Of a stretch of DNA of 64,000 nt, positions 26,729-34,701 are shown piece after piece (position 1 is the stretch's first letter; the number at the start of each line of letters is the position of its first letter). Under the pieces are notes generated by a model. The model did no database searches. It had not been told where the DNA came from and was given only the letters and a program-made list of their open reading frames with translations. Made by a program: the position numbers and the translations under genes. The stretch is from Nitrososphaera sp. (lineage in GTDB: Archaea > Thermoproteota > Nitrososphaeria > Nitrososphaerales > Nitrososphaeraceae), in contig JAJUFP010000001.1 of NCBI GenBank assembly GCA_029263715.1, forward strand, positions 226,837-290,836, in the 5' to 3' direction.

Positions 26729-26742
26729 TGCATTACACTGCA
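26729..26742. promoter_or_regulatory. TGCA-N6-TGCA palindrome upstream of the PII gene
   Basis: TGCATTACACTGCA, exact match to the repeated dyad. It lies 7-8 bp upstream of the likely TATA box of the PII gene and just outside the end of the 26749-27189 gene. Confidence 0.65.
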
Positions 26743-26748
26743 ATCGTT

Positions 26749-27189
26749 TCACAGGTTGCCTTCTTTGAGCAGCTGCAAGGATTGGTTGATGGACTTTCTC
26801 ACTTCTTCTAGAACTTCCAGGACCACCTTTTCTTCATCATCCTTTTCCCGCTGCTCTATCTCATTGTTGTAGTATTTCATCCACGAGTAGGTATGCTGCA
26901 GGTTTTCAAACAATGCAAAGGGGAGCAGGGTCTGCTTGCCTCCAAGTATTATGGAATCCCACATGTCTGTAAAGAATGGTTTGAAATCATGGTATTGTAT
27001 GGATTCGTCGATAAACCGCAGTTTTTTATTCAGGTCGTTGGTGACGAATTGGATGATCTGCTTTCTGTGTTTTCTTTCTTCTTTGCGGGTTATTTCCTTC
27101 TCCACCCGAAGCTCGATGTATATGGCGCCGTAGATGATGGCGGCTAGGATGATGTTCTCGATGATGATGACATCCCATTCTATCGGCAA
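26749..27189 (-). CDS. Membrane-anchored hypothetical protein (146 aa)
   Basis: One N-terminal hydrophobic helix (about residues 6-25) followed by a charged cytoplasmic helical region (ELRVEKEITRKEERKHRKQ) and a Glu-rich C-terminus. No family recognised. It is AT-richer than neighbours. A TATA-like TTAAAATATTAATATC (about 27219-27234) could serve it and the divergent CBS gene. Confidence 0.65.
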   Translation of the reverse strand: MPIEWDVIIIENIILAAIIYGAIYIELRVEKEITRKEERKHRKQIIQFVTNDLNKKLRFIDESIQYHDFKPFFTDMWDSIILGGKQTLLPFALFENLQHTYSWMKYYNNEIEQREKDDEEKVVLEVLEEVRKSINQSLQLLKEGNL

Positions 27190-27303
27190 CAGTGTTCACG
27201 TTGGCTATGCTTTCAGCTGTTTAAAATATTAATATCAAGATAGGGTACAGCGCGTTGCTCTGCAAACAGAGTTATTAAGAAGAACAGCCTTTATGGCAGA
27301 CCG

Positions 27304-27741
27304 ATGAGCGCAGTCAGCGAGATCATGTCAAGGGGCGTGATAACAGCAAACGTAGAATCCAACCCCTCTGTATTGGATATTGCCAACATGATGATAAAAA
27401 GCAAGGTCGGCTCCGTGGTGCTGTTTAAGGCCGGAAAACCAGCCGGCATCATCACTGAAAGGGATGTTATTAAAAAAGTCTCTTCCCTGAACAAAAAGCC
27501 GGGGGACATTCAGGCTGCAGACATTATGTCTTGGCCATTGATAACCATCAAGGCATACGATTCGGTCGATACGGCTGCCGCTCTTATGTCAAAGAACAAG
27601 ATCAAAAGGCTGCCAGTGCTTGAAACAGACGGCTCCATAGCCGGCATGCTGTCAGTCACAGACATTGCCAAAAGACTTGCCAAGATCTTGGCCGACGATT
27701 ACAACAGGTACCGAACACTGAAGGCTGCTTTGGATTTGTAA
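27304..27741 (+). CDS. CBS-domain pair protein
   Basis: A 145-aa protein made of two CBS domains (about 8-62 and 72-127), the adenine-nucleotide-sensing module. GIITERDVIKKV and ADIMSWPLITI mark the repeats. No effector domain is attached, so it probably regulates a partner or buffers ligand. It converges on the Hsp20-zinc-finger operon. No TGCA palindrome was found upstream. Confidence 0.9.
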   Translation: MSAVSEIMSRGVITANVESNPSVLDIANMMIKSKVGSVVLFKAGKPAGIITERDVIKKVSSLNKKPGDIQAADIMSWPLITIKAYDSVDTAAALMSKNKIKRLPVLETDGSIAGMLSVTDIAKRLAKILADDYNRYRTLKAALDL

Positions 27742-27748
27742 AGGCCGG

Positions 27749-27904
27749 TCAGTATTTTTCCTTTACCTGTCCTGTATGGCAGGTCCGGCAAGCTCCGCAC
27801 CATTCACATACGTGCACGGTTTCGGTGCCGCACTTGGCGCAGATGGTCTCCGGCCTGTGTTCTTTGACCTCGTGGTAGTTGTGGGGTTGTCGCATCCGCG
27901 TCAT
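27749..27904 (-). CDS. Small zinc-ribbon protein (51 aa)
   Basis: A short ORF with three Cys pairs: ICAKCG, CEWCGACRTCH, plus His residues at the N-terminus, a compact zinc-binding fold. ATG at 27904 overlaps the stop of the Hsp20 gene by 4 nt (27901-27904), so it is translationally coupled to a chaperone. Possibly an accessory to Hsp20; function unknown. Confidence 0.7.
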   Translation of the reverse strand: MTRMRQPHNYHEVKEHRPETICAKCGTETVHVCEWCGACRTCHTGQVKEKY

Positions 27905-28374
27905 TTGACTTGCACCCTGGTAACCGGTTTTCTGGCCTTGGGGGTTTTCTTTGGCAGCTCCAAGGTCAGTATGCCGTTGCTCATCCTGGCATTAACCTTT
28001 GACGGGTCTATCTCCTCTGGCATCGGTATCTTGCGATAAAAGGAACGGTAGGATCTCTCGTTGTAGATGTAATCCTTTTTCTCTGTCTCTGTCTTTTCAG
28101 AATGTTCGCCGGCTAGCTCCACGTAACCGCTGGTTGCCTTGACGTCTATCCTGTCCTTCTCAATGCCGGGGACCTCGACTTTTAGGTCGTATCTGTCGCC
28201 CTTGTCTGACATGTCGCAAAGTGGAACGCGGATATCGTCCAGCCGCGGGAAACGCCAGAGTTCAGGCCATGGCTTCATCATGCTATCTATTTCTTGCCTG
28301 AAGTCCTTAAAGATGTCGTCCAGCTTTGCTGGACGCGGTCTTGGGCGCTTGGCCAGTTTACCCTGTCTCGTCAT
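27901..28374 (-). CDS. Small heat-shock protein Hsp20
   Basis: A 157-aa alpha-crystallin protein that holds unfolding proteins in an ATP-independent way. The alpha-crystallin domain spans about residues 55-145: YDLKVEVPGIEKDRIDVKAT, then SFYRKIPMPEEID and NARMSNGILTLELPK, the A-x-x-x-G-I-L signature. ATG at 28374 is chosen over the longer ORF: an AAATACAAAATTC TATA-like box lies at about 28391-28400 (reverse), with the palindrome at 28414-28427 about 15 bp further upstream. Operon with the zinc ribbon gene downstream. Confidence 0.93.
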   Translation of the reverse strand: MTRQGKLAKRPRPRPAKLDDIFKDFRQEIDSMMKPWPELWRFPRLDDIRVPLCDMSDKGDRYDLKVEVPGIEKDRIDVKATSGYVELAGEHSEKTETEKKDYIYNERSYRSFYRKIPMPEEIDPSKVNARMSNGILTLELPKKTPKARKPVTRVQVK

Positions 28375-28413
28375 GCCCACATTACAATGAATTTTGTATT
28401 TGAAAGGTGGGTA

Positions 28414-28427
28414 TGCAGTGCAGTACA
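28414..28427. promoter_or_regulatory. TGCA-type palindrome between hsp20 and cupredoxin-like gene
   Basis: TGCAGTGCAGTACA, one mismatch to TGCA-N6-TGCA. It is centred between the divergent promoters: about 15 bp from the Hsp20 TATA on one side and from GTAAATATG (about 28442-28450) on the other. Confidence 0.6.
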
Positions 28428-28472
28428 TCGCGTTCCTTACCCGTAAATATGGGGAATGTAAAAGAGAACCGA

Positions 28473-28940
28473 ATGAACAGCCTGGCGCCAAGGTTAAAGA
28501 TCAGCGACGGAATGCTGGTTATCATCGCCGTAGTGGGATGCGTAGCTGCCTTTGCAGTATTGTTCATATACATCAGCGGCGGAGCCGTCAGGCATGTCTC
28601 CATATTCTTGCCGGAAAAGACGGAAAACACGCTGGCCTTCCGGGAAATAGACGGCCAGGTCAAGCTGGTGGGCATAAAGGGAATCGCGCAGGTCAACCCC
28701 ACCCTGATAATGAGGACCGGCGACTATTCGATGGAGCTTACAATAATCAATGAAGACGATCAGCCGCACATGCTTTACATAGACGGCGTTAACGTATCGA
28801 CCAAGTTTTTGCAGCCGGGGCAGCAGGACACCATATCGTTCCGTTCAGCAGGTGAGGCAACGTACAACTATTACGACTGGGGCACCGGAAGAGAACCGCT
28901 GGGCCAGATAATTGCGATGAAAGTCACTGCCTTTGAATAG
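28473..28940 (+). CDS. Membrane-anchored cupredoxin-like protein
   Basis: A 155-aa protein with one N-terminal membrane helix (about residues 13-35) and an extracytoplasmic beta-sandwich (NEDDQPHMLYIDGVN ... FLQPGQQDTISFRSAGEATYNYY). The fold looks like a cupredoxin, but the Cys and Met ligands of type 1 copper are missing, so copper binding is doubtful. ATG 28473 is chosen because GTAAATATG lies about 25 bp upstream; ATGs at 28407 and 28449 are alternatives. It shares its operator with hsp20. Confidence 0.65.
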   Translation: MNSLAPRLKISDGMLVIIAVVGCVAAFAVLFIYISGGAVRHVSIFLPEKTENTLAFREIDGQVKLVGIKGIAQVNPTLIMRTGDYSMELTIINEDDQPHMLYIDGVNVSTKFLQPGQQDTISFRSAGEATYNYYDWGTGREPLGQIIAMKVTAFE

Positions 28941-28957
28941 TCACTGCCTTTGAATAG

Positions 28958-29251
28958 CTATCTTAGCGGCAGTTTTCTGTCAAAATGCAGGGTGACGCCG
29001 CGCTTTTCATCCACTTCTACCGAGCACATCTCATCGATGGTCATAGTGACCCTTGATGTCTTGTTTTTGCAAAGCGGGCATGCCTTAATCAATCCCCTCT
29101 CGTTTATACAGGTGCTACACCAGAAACATACGTCACACATTTCCAGAACAACGTTTGGGAATGTCTCGCCGGTGATCTTTTTTTGCTTCGTGTTAAGGTC
29201 TTCATAAGGTGAAATCTGGCTTTCCGGAGACTCTTCCCCTTGATCTGCCAT
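28958..29251 (-). CDS. Small zinc-binding protein, paralogue of 57468-57689
   Basis: A 97-aa protein with a CDVCFWCSTC cluster (about residues 39-48), CPLCKNK (about 58-64) and a C-terminal DEKRGVTLHFDRKLPLR. The same layout (CFWC, CPxCK, DEKxGxxLxF) recurs in the gene at 57468-57689. TTTAATTAAATAG at about 29268-29280 (reverse) is a TATA box, and the palindrome at 29290-29303 lies about 10 bp beyond it. Function unknown. Confidence 0.75.
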   Translation of the reverse strand: MADQGEESPESQISPYEDLNTKQKKITGETFPNVVLEMCDVCFWCSTCINERGLIKACPLCKNKTSRVTMTIDEMCSVEVDEKRGVTLHFDRKLPLR

Positions 29252-29289
29252 GCTGATTCTTCGTCAACTATTTAATTAAACAATTTGAT

Positions 29290-29303
29290 TACAGTGCATT
29301 GCA
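29290..29303. promoter_or_regulatory. TGCA-type palindrome between zinc protein and usp
   Basis: TACAGTGCATTGCA (290-303), one mismatch to TGCA-N6-TGCA, with a second overlapping register TGCATTGCAATACA (29295-29308). Lies between two divergent TATA boxes. Confidence 0.6.
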
Positions 29304-29350
29304 ATACATTCAGAAACAATAAATGCACAATTCCATGCTTTTTCCTTAAA

Positions 29351-29809
29351 ATGGTTTCAAGGATTCTCTTGCCACACGACGGAACCGAGATGTCTGACAG
29401 GGCTTTGGACAAGGCAGTAGAACTTGCAAAGGCCCTCAAGTCTGAGATGGTCATCGTCCACATAGTAGACAGCCGATTCGTACCACCCAGCGCTACGCTG
29501 GGGTTCATCAGCGACAAGACCTCGCTGGAAGACGCCAAGGTTCAGCTGGTAAAGATACTGAAATCCGGCGCTGAGCAGATGCTAAACAACAGGATGGCCA
29601 AGGTCAAGGCAAGCGGCATCAGCGTGGACTTTGTTCTGGGCGTGGGCTCTCCCTCAGAAGAGATAGTCAAAATTGCCCGGAAGGTAAAGGCCGACCTCAT
29701 AGTCATGGGTAGCAGACAGCTGAGGGGCGGAAGCAAACTTAAGACACTTGGAAGCGTCGCCCGGCGCGTATCGGAGATAGCCGAGTGCCCAGTGATGATA
29801 ATACACTAG
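29351..29809 (+). CDS. Universal stress protein (UspA family)
   Basis: A 152-aa single Usp domain. ILLPHDGTEMSDRALDKAVE opens it and GSRQLRGGSKLKTLGSVARR near residue 125 is the ATP-binding loop (G-x2-G-x9-G-S/T), so nucleotide binding is likely. ATG 29351 lies about 27 bp after an AATAAATG TATA-like box. Its stop shares CTAG (29806-29809) with the convergent NTF2-like gene. One of five Usp genes in the window. Confidence 0.92.
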   Translation: MVSRILLPHDGTEMSDRALDKAVELAKALKSEMVIVHIVDSRFVPPSATLGFISDKTSLEDAKVQLVKILKSGAEQMLNNRMAKVKASGISVDFVLGVGSPSEEIVKIARKVKADLIVMGSRQLRGGSKLKTLGSVARRVSEIAECPVMIIH

Positions 29810-30174
29810 AGAAACTCTATGTGCAGGGCCTTTATTTTCTGGCGGGCGAGGTCCTTCGGATCGAACTCAAACGTAAAGCGCCCCTTTGCCCTGTCTCCTC
29901 TCTCAAAAGTAACCAGGGCAGTCACCCTGCCTGCGTCTGATGAGTGCCGCTCCAACTCTATCTTTCTGCGCATGTTGCTGTTGGCCATCATAGCCACCCT
30001 GAGGAATGGCTCTATGGCAGAGATTCCGTGCAAACCCTCGACCCTGCTGAAAGGCTCGTACACTATTGCATCGTTATCGAAGAGGTTGAGGAGGCCTTCC
30101 ATCTCTTTTTTCTCTATACACTTGAAGAATTGAAATACTAATCCTTCACTGCTGCTGAGGGTTTTCTTTGACAT
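29806..30174 (-). CDS. NTF2/SnoaL-like protein
   Basis: A 122-aa cone-fold protein: EGLVFQFFKCIEKKEMEGLLNLF is the typical first helix pair, followed by DNDAIVYEPFSRVEGLHGI. No catalytic residues can be assigned; many members bind small ligands. A TATA-like TTAATTATC at about 30213-30221 (reverse) lies about 13 bp from the palindrome at 30234-30247, placing it in the stress group. Confidence 0.8.
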   Translation of the reverse strand: MSKKTLSSSEGLVFQFFKCIEKKEMEGLLNLFDNDAIVYEPFSRVEGLHGISAIEPFLRVAMMANSNMRRKIELERHSSDAGRVTALVTFERGDRAKGRFTFEFDPKDLARQKIKALHIEFL

Positions 30175-30233
30175 TTTAATGATCTTCTGCCTTTGACCAA
30201 GACTTGGATCAATTGATAATTAACCTGTAGGAT

Positions 30234-30247
30234 TGCACTGTAGTGCA
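30234..30247. promoter_or_regulatory. TGCA-N6-TGCA palindrome upstream of the NTF2-like gene
   Basis: TGCACTGTAGTGCA, exact match with perfect 6-bp arms TGCACT/AGTGCA. Confidence 0.68.
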
Positions 30248-30261
30248 CTTGCACATGGTGT

Positions 30262-30873
30262 CTATCGGAGCATTACCTGTGCCACGGTGGTGTTCGGCGT
30301 GACGCTGATGTCTGCCCTGACGCTGGCCAGGTTCTCAAATATGATGGCCAAGAGCTCTTTTGTGAAAAGCGACCAGTTCTCGCCCAGGTCATGCTGTATC
30401 ACAAAGACGTGCTTGCTGGACCCCTCTATGCGATGATCGGATTTGATGCCGGATACCTTCATGTATTCCTCAAGCACTGAAAGCACGACCCAGAGGTTGT
30501 ACTGCTTCTTCATGAAGAGCACCGAGTCCTTCATGAGTGTAAAGGCTATCTGCGCTGACTGCTTTATTATCTCCATTCTGTAGCGCTCGATATCTTTGAC
30601 TCCGCCTATCTTGGCAACTTCTATGGCCTTGTCAATGAGTGTCGACAGTATCAGTTTTGGGACAGGCATCATTCCGATCTTGTTCTCATATCTGTCCCAC
30701 TCCGAGTATCTTTTGAGGACCTGGTTGACTAGAACGTTTAAAGAAATCTCTCTATTGTCGGATTCAGCCTGCAGCTCATCGATAACCGACGAGTCTATCC
30801 TGAATGTAACGCTGCGCGTCTTTTTAACCTGCTTGGTGCTCTCTGCGGCCCTTTCTCCGAAATTGCCGGACAA
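30262..30873 (-). CDS. Ribbon-helix-helix DNA-binding protein with long C-terminal domain
   Basis: A 203-aa protein. Residues about 21-60 (TRSVTFRIDSSVIDELQAES ... VLVNQVLKRYSEWD) form a strand-helix-helix RHH unit as in CopG/Arc/MetJ regulators. The remaining 140 residues are helical with VFVIQHDLGENWSLFTKELL at the end and look like a ligand or partner domain. It sits within the palindrome-rich region, so it is one possible regulator of that group, though its own promoter has no palindrome I could find. Confidence 0.75.
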   Translation of the reverse strand: MSGNFGERAAESTKQVKKTRSVTFRIDSSVIDELQAESDNREISLNVLVNQVLKRYSEWDRYENKIGMMPVPKLILSTLIDKAIEVAKIGGVKDIERYRMEIIKQSAQIAFTLMKDSVLFMKKQYNLWVVLSVLEEYMKVSGIKSDHRIEGSSKHVFVIQHDLGENWSLFTKELLAIIFENLASVRADISVTPNTTVAQVMLR

Positions 30874-31011
30874 CGTCTTGGGTTATTATCAATGTCCGTT
30901 AAAAGTATTTCATTTTTCTATGGCCCATGAGGCCTGCTGCCCTGTCTTGAAATCCGGTCAAAACCTGCAGTCTTGAAGTGCGGCTGGATAGGAGTTTGCC
31001 ACATGCAAACC

Positions 31012-31575
31012 CTACATCTGTCGAAGGTCTCCTTCCAAAAGGCCGCTTCCGATGTGCAGGCGATCGATATGCTTTGAAAGGTCCTCTTTGCTCTCAAAGA
31101 TGGACCCACAGTAGGGGCAGGCAATCTTGCCAGCGGCAGAGCCTGATGGCAGGTCCACCTCGGCCAGCTCTACGCTCTGGCTGGGAATGTTTCCAACGAC
31201 AGACCTGAGCGTTACAATGCCTATGATGCCATCCTTGCCGGCCACCGGCAGCCTCCTGATTCTCTTCTGCCTCATTACGGCCACCGCTTCCCTGACCTGG
31301 GCCGACTCGTTGATGGTTATGATAGGTGAGCTCATCACGTCCCTTAGCGGTGTCTTGAAAGGCCCTTTGTTCTCAGCAACGACCCGATAAAGGATGTCCC
31401 GTTCAGTGACTATGCCTACCAGATTCTTGGGGTCCTTTTGGCTCACAAGGACACTAGAGATATCCTTTTCATGCATTATCTTGACGGCTTCAGCAACTGT
31501 CGTAGATTCATCAAGAACTGTTATATTCTTATCCGCAACATCTGATACCTTCCTTTCAAGGAAATCTGTCTGCAT
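31012..31575 (-). CDS. CBS-pair protein with C-terminal C2H2 zinc finger
   Basis: A 187-aa protein: two CBS domains (about 10-65 and 73-128; GIVTERDILYRVV and DVMSSPIITI) and a C-terminal zinc finger CPYCGSIFESKEDLSKHIDRLH (Cys-x2-Cys, His-x4-His). The finger may bind DNA or protein, coupling adenine-nucleotide sensing to an output. ATG 31575 is preferred over 31629 since ACAATAAATC at about 31597-31606 (reverse) gives a leaderless start. Divergent from another CBS gene across the palindrome at 31615-31628. Confidence 0.88.
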   Translation of the reverse strand: MQTDFLERKVSDVADKNITVLDESTTVAEAVKIMHEKDISSVLVSQKDPKNLVGIVTERDILYRVVAENKGPFKTPLRDVMSSPIITINESAQVREAVAVMRQKRIRRLPVAGKDGIIGIVTLRSVVGNIPSQSVELAEVDLPSGSAAGKIACPYCGSIFESKEDLSKHIDRLHIGSGLLEGDLRQM

Positions 31576-31614
31576 ATAAGATGTCTGCCCAAAGCCTGAT
31601 TTATTGTATGTGTA

Positions 31615-31628
31615 TGCAGTGCAATGCA
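31615..31628. promoter_or_regulatory. TGCA-N6-TGCA palindrome between two CBS genes
   Basis: TGCAGTGCAATGCA, exact match; the overlapping core AGTGCAATGCACT (31618-31630) is itself a perfect dyad about one central base. TATA-like boxes lie about 10-14 bp away on both sides (31597-31606 and 31641-31650). Confidence 0.7.
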
Positions 31629-31671
31629 CTACAATCCCGGATGTAAAATATTGCCAGACCGGATGACGTGT

Positions 31672-32175
31672 ATGAGCATCGAGTCAATGCCGGTTTCAGC
31701 CATAATGACAAGGAATGTCAAGACCGCTAGGGCGGGTCAGACAGTTAAGACGGCTGCCAGGATAATGAGTGAAAACGGCATTGGAAGCATCGTCATTGTC
31801 AGGGACGATGCAGAAGACATCCCGGTTGGGATCGTTACAGAAAAAGATATCGTGAGGTTGGTCTGGTCCTCACAGAGCCTGGATATTTCCCTGCAGGAGG
31901 TTATGAGAAAACCGGTCATAACTGCAGACATTATGATGTCGATAAAGGACGCAATGCAGACCATGCAGGCAAAAGACATTCGGCGGCTTCCCGTGGTTGA
32001 AAAAGGCAGAATGGTTGGCATCGTGACAGAAAAGGACATCTTTAGGGCAATCCTCAAGAACCAGGCGCTTTTGACCGGCATAAGCAACGACGTGCTTTTA
32101 GAATACCGGCCTGCATACGAAAGGCTGACTGAGTTCATGTTAAGCGAGATATACTTCCCCGGTGGTAACCGTTAG
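31672..32175 (+). CDS. CBS-domain pair protein
   Basis: A 167-aa protein with two CBS domains (about 5-62 and 72-128; IPVGIVTEKDIVRLV and RRLPVVEKGRMVGIVTEKDIF) and a short C-terminal helical tail. ATG 31672 fits a GTAAAATATTG box about 25 bp upstream; 31663 is an alternative. First gene of a probable operon CBS-usp-APC permease, so it may regulate the permease in response to energy state. Confidence 0.9.
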   Translation: MSIESMPVSAIMTRNVKTARAGQTVKTAARIMSENGIGSIVIVRDDAEDIPVGIVTEKDIVRLVWSSQSLDISLQEVMRKPVITADIMMSIKDAMQTMQAKDIRRLPVVEKGRMVGIVTEKDIFRAILKNQALLTGISNDVLLEYRPAYERLTEFMLSEIYFPGGNR

Positions 32176-32177
32176 GT

Positions 32178-32600
32178 ATGGTCTCTAAGATTCTGGTGGC
32201 CGTAGACGGCTCGGAATGCGCAAGAAGGGCCTTTGATTCGGCGTTGAAGCTTGGAAAGGATCTTGGAGCCAAGGTGATCGTGATGACCGTCGTTCAGCCG
32301 CCCTCGATGATCACGATGCAAAAAGACCTACAGGGCACCATCGAGATGCTTCTTGAAAAGGAAGCAAAAATCCTGCTGGCCAACTATGGGACGATAGCAG
32401 AAAAACGTGGGGTTGACTTTGAGACCATACTTGCCATAGGCTACCCCTCAAGGGTAATACTCAATACAGCCGAAAGCAAGGGGGCAGACCTCATAGTGGT
32501 CGGGAGCAGAGGTCTGGGCGGCCTCAAGGAACTCTTCTTGGGCAGCGTTTCACACGCGGTAGTGCAAAATGCCGATATTCCTGTCCTCGTTGTCAAGTGA
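32178..32600 (+). CDS. Universal stress protein (UspA family)
   Basis: A 140-aa Usp domain with ILVAVDGSECARRAFDSALK at the start and VVGSRGLGGLKELFLGSVSH as the ATP-binding loop. Starts 2 bp after the CBS gene and is followed 4 bp later by the permease start, so the three are probably co-transcribed. Confidence 0.93.
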   Translation: MVSKILVAVDGSECARRAFDSALKLGKDLGAKVIVMTVVQPPSMITMQKDLQGTIEMLLEKEAKILLANYGTIAEKRGVDFETILAIGYPSRVILNTAESKGADLIVVGSRGLGGLKELFLGSVSHAVVQNADIPVLVVK

Positions 32601-32604
32601 TATC

Positions 32605-33915
32605 GTGAAAAGTCACCAGCTAAAACAAAGCATCGGCCCGTTTCAGGCGATAATGTACGGTGTGGGCCTAATCCTGGGAGCTGGCATCTACGTCCTGATT
32701 GGTGACATTGCCGGCATTGCAGGAAATGCGATGTGGATATCTTTTATCATTGCAGCCCTAATCGCGGTGTTTACGGGCCTCAGCTATGCAGAACTTGCAT
32801 CTATTTTTCCGAAAAGCGCGGCCGAGTACGTTTTTGTCAAGAATGCCTTTGGCAGCAACCTCTTTGCCTTCGTGGCCGGCTGGCTGATAGTCTTTGTAGC
32901 CGTAGTCTCTGCAGCGACGGTGGCCATAGGATTTTCTGGCTACCTGCTCAACTTTTTCCCGCAGGCAAATCCGATCTTATCGACCGTCATCTTAGTGGTG
33001 GTCCTGTCAGCAATCAACTTTGTCGGCATAAGGGAGTCGGCATGGATGAACACCGTCTTTACCCTCGTCGAGTTATCCGGCCTTGTCATAATAATTGCTC
33101 TGGGCATCTTTCTTGGATCGCCGGCCCAGACAAACTATTATGAGATGCCTCCGGCGGTAACCAACAGTTCGCTGGCAGCGGGCTCGCTTCTGGGCGCTGT
33201 AGGCCTGATATTCTTTGCGTATTATGGTTTTGAGAACCTGGCAAACATTGCTGAGGAGACCAAGAACGCCCGCCGGACGATTCCGGCAGCCCTGATAATT
33301 TCAATAATCGTGACCACGGCCGTGTACATCCTGGTTGCAGTATCAGCAGTATCGCTTGTCGGCTGGGAAGCCCTTTCTTCCTCGGATGCTCCGCTTGCCC
33401 TTGCCGCGGAGAAGGTGTTTGGGAATGCCGGCATTGTCATGCTTTCTGCAATAGCCCTGTTTGCCACCACCAACACTGTCCTGATGATGCTGGTCTCCGG
33501 TTCTAGAATCGTATACGGCATGGCTTCGGACCGAGCGCTGCCGTTCTCGCTGTCGGCGGTTCACCGGACTACAAGGACTCCCTTCAAAGCCATAGCCGTC
33601 GTAATGGTCCTGACAATTGCCGTTGTTGTTGCCTCTGCAGGCCGCATAGAATCTGTTGCCCGGGTTGCTGTCTTTGGGATATTTCTTGTCTATGTATTTG
33701 TAAACATGTCGCTTATCTGGCTTAGATACAAGCAACCTGGCCTGGAGCGTCCTTTCAGATCGCCGGTCCGGATAAAGAAGTTCCCCCTTCTGGCGGGGCT
33801 TGGCCTGCTGACTTCGCTACTGATGCTGACCCAGTTTGACTTACTGACCGCTGCCTTTGGGGCTGCTGCCATCCTGTCTGCAATAGCATACTACATGGTC
33901 TGGAGGCGCAGGTAG
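32605..33915 (+). CDS. APC-superfamily amino acid permease
   Basis: A 436-aa transporter with about 12 hydrophobic segments. The first helix has the APC signature GPFQAIMYGVGLILGAGIYV, with the unwound G-A-G-I substrate-site motif; FFAYYGFENLANIAEETKN in helix 6 is another family mark. GTG 32605 follows the usp stop directly; the longer ORF from ATG 32569 would overlap usp by 32 nt. Substrate unknown; CBS and Usp partners in the same operon suggest energy- or stress-dependent control. Confidence 0.9.
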   Translation: MKSHQLKQSIGPFQAIMYGVGLILGAGIYVLIGDIAGIAGNAMWISFIIAALIAVFTGLSYAELASIFPKSAAEYVFVKNAFGSNLFAFVAGWLIVFVAVVSAATVAIGFSGYLLNFFPQANPILSTVILVVVLSAINFVGIRESAWMNTVFTLVELSGLVIIIALGIFLGSPAQTNYYEMPPAVTNSSLAAGSLLGAVGLIFFAYYGFENLANIAEETKNARRTIPAALIISIIVTTAVYILVAVSAVSLVGWEALSSSDAPLALAAEKVFGNAGIVMLSAIALFATTNTVLMMLVSGSRIVYGMASDRALPFSLSAVHRTTRTPFKAIAVVMVLTIAVVVASAGRIESVARVAVFGIFLVYVFVNMSLIWLRYKQPGLERPFRSPVRIKKFPLLAGLGLLTSLLMLTQFDLLTAAFGAAAILSAIAYYMVWRRR

Positions 33916-33961
33916 TGTTTATCTTGCTTTGTACGCCTACATACAGTGAGGCTCTGGAAAA

Positions 33962-34645
33962 ATGAGGTGGACGCTAGAAGACTTTGTATACGGCGCAACC
34001 GACGGCGCGGTCACCACCTTTGCGGTTGTCGCCGGCGTGGTTGGAGCCTCGCTTTCGCCGGCCATAGTCTTGATCCTTGGATTTGCCAATCTATTTGCCG
34101 ACGGCTTTTCCATGGCCGTTGGAAACTACCTTGCCACCAAATCCCAGAAAGAGTACATAGAGCGTGCAAGGCAGCGTGAGGAATGGGAGATCGACAATCT
34201 TGCAGAGCAGGAACGCCAGGAGATAAGGGAGATCTACGCCAGCAAGGGCTTCAAAGACGAGATCTTAGAAGAAATAGTCCGGATAATAACTTCTCGCCGC
34301 AAGGTCTGGATTGACACCATGATGAAAGAGGAGCTGGGATTGATAGAAGACAAAAGGCGGCCGTTTGATACTGCACTGACCACGTTTACTGCATTCAACC
34401 TTATAGGAATAATTCCGCTGCTGCCTTTCATAGCCCTGTTTGTAGCCGGGTCATTCGTGTCTGCCAACGACGCATTTGTTTATTCGGTAACATTTACCGC
34501 AATCGCATTTTTTCTGATAGGCGTGATAAAAGGCAGGGTCCTTCAAAAAAAACTTGTCCGATCAGGACTGAGCACCCTGATGGTGGGTGCCATCGCTGCA
34601 ATGGTTGCCTTTGTTGTTGGATATCTGCTAAATCTGCTGGTTTGA
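33962..34645 (+). CDS. VIT1/CCC1-family Fe2+/Mn2+ transporter
   Basis: A 227-aa membrane protein with the pattern of the vacuolar iron transporter family: DFVYGATDGAVTTFAVVAG in helix 1, LGFANLFADGFSMAVGNYLA in helix 2, a Glu-rich cytosolic metal-binding segment (REEWEIDNLAEQERQEIREI, about 62-85) and three C-terminal helices. Likely moves iron or manganese out of the cytoplasm. It lies 46 bp after the permease gene. Confidence 0.9.
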   Translation: MRWTLEDFVYGATDGAVTTFAVVAGVVGASLSPAIVLILGFANLFADGFSMAVGNYLATKSQKEYIERARQREEWEIDNLAEQERQEIREIYASKGFKDEILEEIVRIITSRRKVWIDTMMKEELGLIEDKRRPFDTALTTFTAFNLIGIIPLLPFIALFVAGSFVSANDAFVYSVTFTAIAFFLIGVIKGRVLQKKLVRSGLSTLMVGAIAAMVAFVVGYLLNLLV

Positions 34646-34701
34646 AAAAGACTGCACAGAATTGCTAAATGCTTAAATCTTTTACACTACCCTCTATTGT
34701 A

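Noticed and set aside
34653-34666. TGCACAGAATTGCT as another TGCA palindrome
   Set aside because: One mismatch and only about 6 bp from the TATA box, unlike the other sites; left as a weak candidate, not listed.
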